From assembly GCA_021811235.1 (NCBI GenBank), contig JAJZPG010000025.1:1-42546 (forward strand): a stretch of DNA of 42,546 nt, written 5' to 3'. Shown in pieces: positions 8,531 to 14,934 of the stretch. A program made the translations under genes and the position numbers. The stretch comes from Pseudomonadota bacterium (GTDB lineage: Bacteria > Pseudomonadota > Gammaproteobacteria > Burkholderiales > Thiobacillaceae). Each line of letters starts with the position of its first letter. Positions within the stretch are counted from its first letter, which is position 1. The notes under the pieces are model-generated. The model did not search any database, was not told the DNA's origin, and saw nothing but the letters and a program-made list of their open reading frames with translations.

Positions 8531-9754
8531 ATGGACTCCCTCATCGCTTCGGCCGCGCGCGCGCTGGCAGCCGGTGATCCGCTCGGTGCGCTCAAGCGTG
8601 TTGCGCTGCGCGATGACCCGCCAGCGCTCGCTCTGCGCGGCATTGCAATGGCCCAACTCGGCGACTACGAACAGGCGCGCAAGCTTCTGCGCCGCGCCGC
8701 GCGCGGCTTCGGCGCTCACGAGCGTCTCGCCCAGGCCCGCTGCCAGCTTGCCGAGGCCGAGGTCGCACTTGCCGCGCGCGACCTGCGCCAGCCGGTGCAC
8801 TCGCTTGACGCTGTCGCGCAGGCGCTCGATGCGCTCGGCGATCGCACCAACGCGCTCCACGCCTGCTTGGTCGCGGCGCGCCGCCACTTGCTCGTTGGCG
8901 ATCTTGTGGCTGCCGGGGCGGCGCTCGACGCAATCGAAGTGGCCGACGATACGCCGCCTGCCTTGGCGGCCCGAACCGAAATCACTCGCGCCGAGGTCGC
9001 ACTCCGCCGCGTTCGGGCCGCCAGCGCCGCAGCCGCGCTCGAACGCGCCCACCTTGCCGCCGTCGAGGCCGGCATTCCAGCCCTGATTGCGGAAGTTGGT
9101 CGCGTCCGCCGAGTACTGTCGGTGCCGTCGGCGCGGATGATCAGCGCGGGCACGGCGCGGCCGGTGCGCCTCGACGAAATAGAAGCGCTGTTCGCGTCGC
9201 ACAGTCTCGTCGTCGATGCCTGCCGGCGCGTGGTGCGCAGCCCCCTGCATGGCACGACGCTCGCGGGACGTCCCGTCCTATTTGCCCTGATTGCGTCCCT
9301 CGCCGAGGCTTGGCCGGCAGACGTTTCGCGCGACCATCTGATCGAACGCGTCTTCCGCACGCGTGTTGCCGACGAATCGCATCGCGCGCGGCTACGCGTC
9401 GAACTCAGTCGCTTGCGCACCACGCTGCGTCCGCTCGCCCGCATCGAAGCGACCCGGCAGGGCTTCATGCTCACGCCGATCGATGCGTCGGCTGTGGTGC
9501 TGCTGGCACCGCCAGTCGACGGCCCCGCCGGCACCCTTCTCGCCCTGCTGGAAGGAGGCGAGTCGTGGTCGACATCGGCGCTTGCGCATGCGCTCGGTAC
9601 AAGTCAACGCAGTGTCCAGCGCACGCTGCGCGAACTCGAGCAGGCGGCCGCGATACGCGCGATCGGGCAGGGTCGCGCGCGCCGATGGCTCGCGCCAACG
9701 CTGAGTGGATTCGCGACAAACTTGTTACTCCCAGGTGCGCTGCCGGTTGACTAA
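8531..9754 (+). CDS. TPR-type protein with two winged-helix domains, putative transcriptional regulator
   Basis: A 407-residue cytosolic protein. Residues ~10-190 are repetitive helices of TPR character (ALRGIAMAQLGDYEQARKLLRRAARGF; ALDALGDRTNALHACLVAARRHLLVGDLVAAGAAL). Residues ~225-316 (VSRDHLIERVFRTRVADESHRARLRVELSRLRTTL...IEATRQGFMLTP) resemble an OmpR/SARP-type winged helix, with the recognition-helix 'LRVELSRLR' and the wing 'T..GF.L'. Residues ~333-388 (LLALLEGGESWSTSALAHALGTSQRSVQRTLRELEQAAAIRAIGQGRARRW) form a second, MarR/IclR-like winged helix. Two HTH modules behind TPR repeats is an unusual architecture. An intrinsic terminator overlaps the stop codon. Ligand and targets are unknown; the downstream SRPBCC/propeller/oxidoreductase genes are plausible partners by position only. 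Confidence 0.8.
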   Translation: MDSLIASAARALAAGDPLGALKRVALRDDPPALALRGIAMAQLGDYEQARKLLRRAARGFGAHERLAQARCQLAEAEVALAARDLRQPVHSLDAVAQALDALGDRTNALHACLVAARRHLLVGDLVAAGAALDAIEVADDTPPALAARTEITRAEVALRRVRAASAAAALERAHLAAVEAGIPALIAEVGRVRRVLSVPSARMISAGTARPVRLDEIEALFASHSLVVDACRRVVRSPLHGTTLAGRPVLFALIASLAEAWPADVSRDHLIERVFRTRVADESHRARLRVELSRLRTTLRPLARIEATRQGFMLTPIDASAVVLLAPPVDGPAGTLLALLEGGESWSTSALAHALGTSQRSVQRTLRELEQAAAIRAIGQGRARRWLAPTLSGFATNLLLPGALPVD

Positions 9755-9787
9755 TCTTGCGTCATTGCGATGGACGCGAGATTTTTT
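9753..9787 (+). terminator. Rho-independent terminator after the regulator gene
   Basis: Arms AATCTTGCGTC (9753-9763) and GACGCGAGATT (9773-9783) pair over 11 positions with one G-U wobble around a 9-nt loop. T residues run through 9787. The hairpin begins inside the stop codon of the regulator gene and ends 22 nt before the next start codon. It should largely separate transcription of the regulator from the SRPBCC gene. Confidence 0.8.
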
Positions 9788-9809
9788 AACCCGACAGGAG
9801 GAACCCGGA

Positions 9810-10268
9810 ATGGCAGACATACTGCATCAAATCGGCATTCAATCGTCCTCGGACAAGGTGTATCAGGCCTTGACCACCCCCGAGGGACTGGCTGCCTGGT
9901 GGACACGCGACACCCAGGGCAACAGCCATATCGGTGAAACAATCAGATTCCGCTTCCACCGCCCGGACGGCAGTGAGATAGGCGGCTTCGACATGCGAGT
10001 ACGTGAACTCGATCCCGCAAAACTCGTACGCTGGCAGGTGGTCGACGGTCCCGAAGAATGGATCGGAACCACGATCCGTTGGGAGTTGAGGCAATCGGGC
10101 GACTACACCAACGTGTTGTTCAGGCATCAGGATTGGCGGGAACCGGTGGAGTTCATGCACCATTGCAGCACCAAGTGGGCGATTTTTCTAATGAGCCTGA
10201 AATCGTTTGTGGAAACGGGGAAAGGGGCCCCTAGCCCCGACGACGTCAAGATTGACGAATGGAACTAG
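9810..10268 (+). CDS. SRPBCC/START-like (AHSA1-type) ligand-binding domain protein
   Basis: A 152-residue single-domain protein of the helix-grip fold. The AHSA1/SRPBCC pattern is clear: IQSSSDKVYQALTTPEGLAAWWTRDTQGNSHIGETIRFRF, then VRELDPAKLVRWQVVDGPEEWIGTTIRWEL and a C-terminal helix STKWAIFLMSLKSFVETG. Such proteins bind hydrophobic ligands in a cavity or act as stress or regulatory proteins; the ligand here is unknown. ATG 9810 was chosen for the strong AGGAGG (9796-9801), which leaves a spacer of 8. The gene is clearly less GC-rich than the flanking conserved genes, which suggests recent acquisition. It follows the terminator at 9753-9787, so its promoter is unclear. Confidence 0.88.
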   Translation: MADILHQIGIQSSSDKVYQALTTPEGLAAWWTRDTQGNSHIGETIRFRFHRPDGSEIGGFDMRVRELDPAKLVRWQVVDGPEEWIGTTIRWELRQSGDYTNVLFRHQDWREPVEFMHHCSTKWAIFLMSLKSFVETGKGAPSPDDVKIDEWN

Positions 10269-10282
10269 CGTAGGGGGTTGTC

Positions 10283-10975
10283 ATGGCAAAGACTGACAAG
10301 ACCAGAACCGGACAGGCGGAGATCGTCCGCGAATACGGCCCCTATCCCGACACGGACCAGGTCGGCGGCGTGACCTTCGACGGCGCGCACGTCTGGTTCG
10401 CCCGCGGCGAGAGCATCGCCGCGTTCGATCCCGAGAGTGGCGCGCTGGTGCACGAACTCGCCGTCCCCGCCGACGCCGGTACTGCCTTCGACGGCACGCA
10501 TCTCTACCAGATCGCCGAAGCGCGCATCGACAAGATCGATCCTGCCAGCGGCAAGGTCGTGGCGTCGATCCCCGCACCTGGCCACGGCGGCGACTCGGGT
10601 CTGACTTGGGCCGAGGGAACGCTATGGGTCGGCGAGTATCGTGCCCGCAAGATCCACCAGATCGACCCGGAGACCGGGTCCATCCTCCGCACGATTGATT
10701 CGGATCGCTTCGTCACCGGCGTGACCTGGGTCGACGGCGAACTGTGGCACGGCACCTGGGAAGGCGACGAAAGCGGGCTCCGCCGCATCGATCCGGAAAG
10801 CGGTGCCGTCCTCGATCAACTGGAGATGCCGCATGGAACCGGCGTCAGCGGGCTTGAGTCCGACGGGGCCGACCTGTTCTATTGCGGCGGCGGACCGAGC
10901 GGCAAGGTACGCGCCGTGCGCAAGCCCAAGCCCGAGAAGGCGGCTCGGCGCGGCGGCAGCGGCGAGTCCACATGA
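10283..10975 (+). CDS. Beta-propeller protein, Vgb/glutamine-cyclotransferase-like repeats
   Basis: A 230-residue protein built from about five short repeats with the theme '(F/I)DP(E/A)(S/T)G'. They read FDPESGALVHEL, IDKIDPASGKVVASI, IHQIDPETGSILRTI and LRRIDPESGAVLDQL, each preceded by a 'GLTWAEGTLWVGEY'- or 'GVTWVDGELWHGTW'-type strand pair. This is the beta-propeller blade pattern of Vgb (virginiamycin lyase), NHL-like and glutaminyl cyclotransferase families. No signal peptide is present, so it is cytosolic. The C-terminus is a basic tail (VRKPKPEKAARRGGSG). Enzymatic activity cannot be inferred. It lies 14 nt after the SRPBCC gene and overlaps the next gene by 4 nt. Confidence 0.8.
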   Translation: MAKTDKTRTGQAEIVREYGPYPDTDQVGGVTFDGAHVWFARGESIAAFDPESGALVHELAVPADAGTAFDGTHLYQIAEARIDKIDPASGKVVASIPAPGHGGDSGLTWAEGTLWVGEYRARKIHQIDPETGSILRTIDSDRFVTGVTWVDGELWHGTWEGDESGLRRIDPESGAVLDQLEMPHGTGVSGLESDGADLFYCGGGPSGKVRAVRKPKPEKAARRGGSGEST

Positions 10976-11661
10976 GAATCGGGATCATCGGCGCCGGCAG
11001 CATGGGCAGCACACTTGCGCACCATCTCGCCAAGCTCGACCATCACGTTTCGATCGCGAACTCGCGCGGGCCCGAGAGCCTGACCACGTTGGCGGCCGGG
11101 ATCGGTGCGGCACCCGTTTCCATTGTCGACGCCGTCCAAACCGCAGAAATCGTCATCCTTGCGATCCCGACGAAGGCCGTCGCCGATCTTCCACAGGGAC
11201 TGTTTGCCAACGTACCGAGCAGCCTCGTCGTCATCGATATCGGCAACTATCATCCCGAGCTTCGCGACGGCCGCATCGACGCAATCGAACGGGGCATGCT
11301 CGACAGCCAGTGGGTCGCACAGCGCATCGGGCATCCCGTTATCAAGGCATTCAACAACATCTTCGCCAAGAGCCTTCTTGAAAGAGGTATTCCGAAGGGA
11401 ATGCCGGGACGGATAGCACTCCCGGTCTCCGGCGATTCGCCGGACGCCAGGGCAACTGTGCTTCGCCTTGTCGATGATCTAGGCTTCGATCCAGTCGACG
11501 ATGGAAACCTCGACAACTCCTGGCGGCAACAGACCGGAACACCGGCCTACTGCCACGATCTTGACGCCGCTGCCCTCCAGCACACACTCGCCGAAGCCGA
11601 CCAGAACCGGATCGCCGAATATCGCGCCGAACAGGAAGCTCGCATCAGGCAGTCGTTGTAA
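10972..11661 (+). CDS. NADP-dependent oxidoreductase, F420-dependent-reductase-like Rossmann protein
   Basis: A 229-residue protein with an N-terminal Rossmann nucleotide-binding motif IGIIGAGSMGSTLAHHLA (residues 3-20). It is followed by NSRGPESL, where the Arg after Ser suggests NADP(H) preference. Further features are VILAIPTKAVADLP, VVIDIGNYHPE and VIKAFNNIFAKSLLERG, a combination typical of the NADPH:F420 reductase / pyrroline-5-carboxylate-reductase-like 'NADPH_F420_binding' family. Its C-terminal residues (TPAYCHDLDAAALQHTLAEADQNRIAEYR) fit the same group. Substrate is unknown, and no F420 gene is seen here. ATG 10972 overlaps the preceding stop (ATGA). Base composition towards the 3' half is less GC-rich than the chromosomal neighbours. 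Confidence 0.85.
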   Translation: MRIGIIGAGSMGSTLAHHLAKLDHHVSIANSRGPESLTTLAAGIGAAPVSIVDAVQTAEIVILAIPTKAVADLPQGLFANVPSSLVVIDIGNYHPELRDGRIDAIERGMLDSQWVAQRIGHPVIKAFNNIFAKSLLERGIPKGMPGRIALPVSGDSPDARATVLRLVDDLGFDPVDDGNLDNSWRQQTGTPAYCHDLDAAALQHTLAEADQNRIAEYRAEQEARIRQSL

Positions 11662-11987
11662 GAATTTGCGAATCGCCCCGGGCTTCGTGGAGGCCATTTG
11701 GTTTAAGTGCGGGCGGGAGTTCGGCCATAGCGGCCGGTCGGGCCGTGGCTTTTCAACGACTGCTACCGACCCACTCCGGCCGTTCAATTTCATAGAAAAC
11801 GCCGACTGCGTAGAGTGCCAAAGCAGTCCCCTGACGCGTCCACGAAAACCGGGGCGATTCAGTCACGTCATGTGCAGACCGTCAACCGGAAGTGGCGGTG
11901 AGGTTCGGGATGGGGAACGCCGGCTGTGTTTTCCGGGGCACGCAATCAATACTGGATTGAACCCGCAGCCTGCCCGCGGGTTTGTCC
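11662..11987. other. 326-nt gene-free stretch at the right edge of the accessory segment
   Basis: No credible coding frame is visible on either strand. The stretch is compositionally mixed and contains the TTTCAACGACTGCTACCGAC run (11750-11769) followed by CCACTCCGG. I recognise this only as similar in feel to short intergenic remnants seen beside horizontally acquired genes; that is an impression, not a match. No integrase, attC-like core or direct-repeat ends were found. A hairpin near its right end (11960-11982) may terminate the minus-strand gene beyond it. Confidence 0.45.
11960..11982 (-). terminator. Candidate terminator hairpin downstream of the minus-strand MBL gene
   Basis: AACCCGC (11960-11966) and GCGGGTT (11976-11982) form a perfect 7-bp stem 5 nt past the stop codon of the MBL gene (TAA at 11990-11988). 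The U-tract on the minus strand is poor (CAATCC follows), so termination efficiency is uncertain. Confidence 0.4.
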
Positions 11988-12926
11988 TTATTCCTGTTCG
12001 ACTTCCAGAATCGCCAGGCTGATCTGCGGGCCGAGATTGGCCTCGAATTCCGCCCAGTTCTTGTAGGCCTTGAGCTTCTCGGCGATGACGGGCTTCATCT
12101 CGAAATCGCTCTTGCCTTCGTCGTACATGCGGCGCACTTCCGCCATCAGGATGTCGAACCAGGCTTTTTGTTCTTCGACCAGCTTGCGGTCGCCTGTCTT
12201 GCCGTGGCCGGGCACGTAGAGTTTGGCGTTGAGTGCCAGCGCGCGCTCGGTTTCCTTCCTCACGCCCTTGAAGGTGCCGTCGCGCAGGTTCATCGCCTGG
12301 CGGGAGAGCACGTTGTCGCCGGTGAAGAGGATGCCGTCCTCGACGATTTCGATCATCAGGTCGGTCTTGCTGTGCGCATCGGTCGACGAGTGGATTCGGA
12401 AAGTCTTGCCGCCGATCTTGAATTCCTGGCCGTTGGCCGCCTCGACCGTGGGGATCTCGGCACGGGTGCCGTCGGTGTAGCCCTTGGTCAGGTCGGACAT
12501 CAGCTTGATCCAGAAATCGCCGGCGCTTTCCTTGGCCAGCCGGATCATGTCGGGGTGGCCGATGAGGGTGGCCTTCGGCCACACTTCCAGCACGGCCTGA
12601 TTGCCCAGCCAGTGGTCGCCGTGCACGTGGGTGTTGAACACGTGGGTGACCGGTTTGTCGGTGGTCTTGCGCAGCTGCGCCATCACCATGCGGCCTGCCT
12701 GCACGCTGGAACCCGGGTCGATCACCACGACGCCGTCGGCGGTGACGATCCACGCCGGATTGTTCATGAAGCTCTGGTTCTCGACCGAGGGCACGCCCTG
12801 CGGGCCGTGAATGACGTAGGTGTTGGCGTGGACTTTCTGCGCCGGGTAGGTGCGGACGATGTCCTTGGGGCCGGCCAGCACGGTGCTGGAAAAGGCGAGG
12901 GCGGCGAGCAGGGGAAGGATGCGCAT
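11988..12926 (-). CDS. Exported MBL-fold metallo-hydrolase (SoxH/quinoprotein-relay-like)
   Basis: A 312-residue metallo-beta-lactamase-fold protein with a Sec signal peptide (MRILPLLAALAFSSTVLAG), so periplasmic. Metal-binding motifs are HVHGDHWLGN (the HxHxDH signature), the late DN in FTGDNVLSRQ, and VPGHGKTGD. The sequence YVIHGPQGVPSVENQSFMNNPAWIVTADGVVVIDPGSS is typical of the group that includes SoxH and quinoprotein-relay zinc hydrolases, whose substrates are poorly defined. ATG 12926 was chosen because it begins the signal peptide and has GGAG seven nt upstream. It is the last of three redox-flavoured minus-strand genes, separated from the reductase gene by 71 nt that contain their own promoter candidate. 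Confidence 0.9.
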   Translation of the reverse strand: MRILPLLAALAFSSTVLAGPKDIVRTYPAQKVHANTYVIHGPQGVPSVENQSFMNNPAWIVTADGVVVIDPGSSVQAGRMVMAQLRKTTDKPVTHVFNTHVHGDHWLGNQAVLEVWPKATLIGHPDMIRLAKESAGDFWIKLMSDLTKGYTDGTRAEIPTVEAANGQEFKIGGKTFRIHSSTDAHSKTDLMIEIVEDGILFTGDNVLSRQAMNLRDGTFKGVRKETERALALNAKLYVPGHGKTGDRKLVEEQKAWFDILMAEVRRMYDEGKSDFEMKPVIAEKLKAYKNWAEFEANLGPQISLAILEVEQE

Positions 12927-12956
12927 GGGTTGTCTCCGTAGGGTGCGGGTCTCAAA

Positions 12957-12984
12957 CATATACAGGCTATGGGGGTTTTTTGAA
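12957..12984 (-). promoter_or_regulatory. Candidate promoter for the exported MBL hydrolase gene
   Basis: On the minus strand TTCAAA (12984-12979) and TATATG (12962-12957) are separated by 16 nt, a reasonable sigma70 pair about 30 nt upstream of the start at 12926. The AT-rich run contrasts with the GC-rich surroundings. Confidence 0.4.
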
Positions 12985-12997
12985 TGGTCGAATCGAC

Positions 12998-13708
12998 CTA
13001 CCACCATTTCTCGAAAATGATGCGGCTCATCGGCACGCCGAGGTCGTGCAGCAGCGCGCTCATGTCCTCGACCATGCCCTTGGGGCCGCACAGGTAGTAC
13101 AGGGTGTCGTCGGGCACGTCGAGGGCATGCAGCTTGACCGGGTCGATGCGTCCGGTGAGTCCGCGCCAGAGCGGATCGGGCTGGGTGACGGTGATGCTGA
13201 CGTGCAGGTTGTCGTGCGCGAGGGCGGCCGCGTCGAGTTCGTCGCGGAACAGGATTTCGCGGCTGTCCGACACGCTGTAGACCAGGTGAACGCGGGTCGG
13301 CAGCCGTGCGTCGCGCACGTGGCGGAAGATGGATAGCAGCGGCGTGATGCCGACTCCGCCGCCGATCAGCACGACGTTGTCGCTCATCTCCGGCAGGTAG
13401 ACGAACGGTCCCTGGCCCTGGCTGACCTGCACGCGATCGCCGACCTGTGCGCGCTCGTGCACCCAGCGCGCCAGCGGATGCCGGGTGCTCGCCTTGATCG
13501 CCAGCTCGATCTCCCCCTGATGGACGGGCGAAGTGGTGATGGAATAGCCGGAGGTGTGCGTTGTGCCGTCGAGTTCGACGCTGAGGTCCACCCATTGCCC
13601 GGGCAGGAAGCGGAAGGCGGCATCCGGGATGGCGAGGCGCACCACGCGGATGCTGGGCGTGGCAGACGTGATCGCCGCGATCTGCGCGTCAAAGATGTGC
13701 AAGCTCAA
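12998..13708 (-). CDS. Ferredoxin-NADP-reductase-type FAD/NAD(P) oxidoreductase
   Basis: A 236-residue flavoprotein reductase. Residues ~1-100 are the FAD-binding barrel ([23 protein letters not shown] as the flavin-binding RxYS-type motif). The NAD(P) domain follows with [20 protein letters not shown] and [14 protein letters not shown], and the aromatic C-terminus IIFEKWW. There is no [2Fe-2S] domain, so it needs a separate redox partner. The start is probably TTG at 13708, which overlaps the msrB stop (TTGA) and gives [16 protein letters not shown] 13702 is an alternative. The overlap suggests coupled translation with msrB. Whether it supplies electrons for sulfoxide repair is speculation. 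Confidence 0.88.
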   Translation of the reverse strand: MSLHIFDAQIAAITSATPSIRVVRLAIPDAAFRFLPGQWVDLSVELDGTTHTSGYSITTSPVHQGEIELAIKASTRHPLARWVHERAQVGDRVQVSQGQGPFVYLPEMSDNVVLIGGGVGITPLLSIFRHVRDARLPTRVHLVYSVSDSREILFRDELDAAALAHDNLHVSITVTQPDPLWRGLTGRIDPVKLHALDVPDDTLYYLCGPKGMVEDMSALLHDLGVPMSRIIFEKWW

Positions 13709-14106
13709 TCCTGTTTTTTCTGGAAAGCCAGCGAGGCCGAGTTGATGCAGTAGCGCATGCCGGTGGGAGCGGGGCCGTCGTTGAAGACGTGGCCGAGGTG
13801 GGAGCCGCAGCGGCGGCACAAGGCCTCGACGCGCACCATGCCGTGGCTGGTATCGGTCTTTTCCGCCACCGCGTCGGCGTTCAGCGCCTGGTAGAAGCTC
13901 GGCCAGCCGGTGCCGGAGTCGAACTTGGCGGCAGACGAAAACAGCGCTGCGCCACAGGCGGCGCAGTGGTATTCGCCGGTCTCGTGGTTGTCCCAGTATG
14001 CGCCGGTGAATGCCCGTTCGGTACCGTGTTCGCGCAGGATGCGGTATTGCTCGGGCGACAGGATGGTGCGCCATTCGGCGTCGGTTTTGGTTTTGTCAAA
14101 GTTCAT
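13705..14106 (-). CDS. msrB: Peptide-methionine (R)-S-oxide reductase MsrB
   Basis: Repairs methionine-R-sulfoxide in proteins. The 133 residues include the zinc-binding pairs CAAC and CRRC, the substrate motif [10 protein letters not shown], and [29 protein letters not shown] with the catalytic cysteine in RYCIN. The protein has no signal peptide, so it is cytosolic. ATG 14106 gives the usual short N-terminus ([14 protein letters not shown]), and GGAG is placed 7 nt upstream. It is the first gene of a minus-strand pair with the FAD reductase and is divergent from the rubrerythrin gene, so the 283-nt gap between them probably holds promoters for both. Confidence 0.96.
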   Translation of the reverse strand: MNFDKTKTDAEWRTILSPEQYRILREHGTERAFTGAYWDNHETGEYHCAACGAALFSSAAKFDSGTGWPSFYQALNADAVAEKTDTSHGMVRVEALCRRCGSHLGHVFNDGPAPTGMRYCINSASLAFQKKQD

Positions 14107-14220
14107 TGCAGTTCTCCGAATTCCGAAGAGTGTACTCGCAAGGTGCGGGCCGTGGCTGCATGGCTGCTGTCCCGCGGACACCCCCGGATAAAGGTCACCT
14201 CCATGCGCTGCTTTCCGAGG

Positions 14221-14248
14221 TTGACAGCGTCATCTTAGCGGGTTTAAT
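14221..14248 (+). promoter_or_regulatory. Sigma70-type promoter for the rubrerythrin gene
   Basis: A perfect -35 TTGACA (14221-14226) is followed by 16 nt and the -10 TTTAAT (14243-14248). Transcription would start near 14255, immediately before the palindrome at 14262-14276. A second -10-like TATAAA (14306-14311) has no good -35. Confidence 0.65.
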
Positions 14249-14261
14249 CTTCGTTTAGGTA

Positions 14262-14276
14262 TTAGACTTAGTCTAA
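14262..14276. promoter_or_regulatory. Perfect 7-1-7 palindrome, putative repressor operator
   Basis: TTAGACT-T-AGTCTAA is an exact inverted repeat with a single central base, the geometry of Fur/PerR/Zur boxes. It lies at about +7 to +21 relative to the predicted rubrerythrin start site, where a bound repressor would block transcription. The bases differ from the classic Fur box, so a PerR-like or other regulator is as likely. A near copy overlaps the ftsH promoter at 35839-35853. Confidence 0.6.
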
Positions 14277-14389
14277 AAACCGGATTTCACCGCCTGCCGG
14301 CTTGCTATAAAGGGAAGGCTGATGGCGCGGCGGCAGGGGTGGAACATTCAGTGCTGAAAAGCATGTTCATTGAACCAAGGAGATAGGTT

Positions 14390-14809
14390 ATGCAACTCAA
14401 AGGCTCGAAAACCGAAGAACATCTGAAAGCCGCATTCGCCGGCGAATCCCAGGCCAACCGCCGCTACCTCTACTTCGCAGCCAAGGCTGACGTGGAAGGT
14501 TACAACGACGTTGCCGCCGTGTTCCGCTCCACCGCCGAAGGCGAAACCGGCCACGCCCACGGCCACCTGGAATACCTGGAAAAGTGCGGCGATCCCGCGA
14601 CCGGCATGGCTTTCGGCCCCACCGCCGACAACCTGAAGACCGCGATCGCCGGTGAAACCCACGAGTACACCGACATGTATCCCGGCATGGCCAAGGATGC
14701 GCGTTCGGAAGGCTTCGACGAGATCGCCGACTGGTTCGAGACCCTGGCCAAGGCCGAGCGTTCGCACGCCAACAAGTTCCAGAAGACCCTGGACAGCCTG
14801 GGCGCCTGA
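14390..14809 (+). CDS. Rubrerythrin (ferritin-like di-iron protein without rubredoxin domain)
   Basis: A cytosolic peroxide-reducing di-iron protein. The 139 residues form only the four-helix ferritin-like domain. Di-iron ligands are visible as Glu19 (GESQANRRY), Glu52/His55 (GETGH), Glu89/Glu92 (GETHEY) and Glu123/His126 (ERSH). The C-terminal rubredoxin domain of classical rubrerythrin is absent, so electrons must come from another protein; the Fe-S protein encoded next is the obvious candidate. The RBS AAGGAG (14377-14382) is strong, with a spacer of 7. A strong terminator follows, so most transcripts should end after this gene. Confidence 0.95.
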   Translation: MQLKGSKTEEHLKAAFAGESQANRRYLYFAAKADVEGYNDVAAVFRSTAEGETGHAHGHLEYLEKCGDPATGMAFGPTADNLKTAIAGETHEYTDMYPGMAKDARSEGFDEIADWFETLAKAERSHANKFQKTLDSLGA

Positions 14810-14825
14810 TCCGGCCCAAGCATGA

Positions 14826-14853
14826 AGGCGGGCCGGTTGCGGCCCGCCTTTTT
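14826..14853 (+). terminator. Strong rho-independent terminator after rubrerythrin
   Basis: AGGCGGGCCG (14826-14835) pairs perfectly with CGGCCCGCCT (14840-14849) around a GTTG loop and is followed by a T run to 14853. It lies 17 nt after the stop codon and ~80 nt before the Fe-S gene. Confidence 0.92.
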
Positions 14854-14934
14854 GAAGTTTCAAAAGCGGATGTGCTTGTCTGGATGCAGACAGGCCGCCG
14901 CGATCCAAATCCCTATACCAATACTGGAGTTCGC

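Noticed and set aside
8385-9086. A long open frame overlapping the regulator gene in another frame
   Set aside because: It is Arg/Ala/Ser-rich, shows no domain pattern and lies inside the well-supported regulator frame; it is a GC-rich shadow.
11662-11987. Integron cassette or attC site at the right edge of the accessory segment
   Set aside because: No integrase gene, no consensus attC core pair and no flanking direct repeats could be found by eye.
14306-14311. TATAAA as the main -10 for rubrerythrin
   Set aside because: No acceptable -35 exists at the right distance, while TTGACA-N16-TTTAAT upstream is much better.
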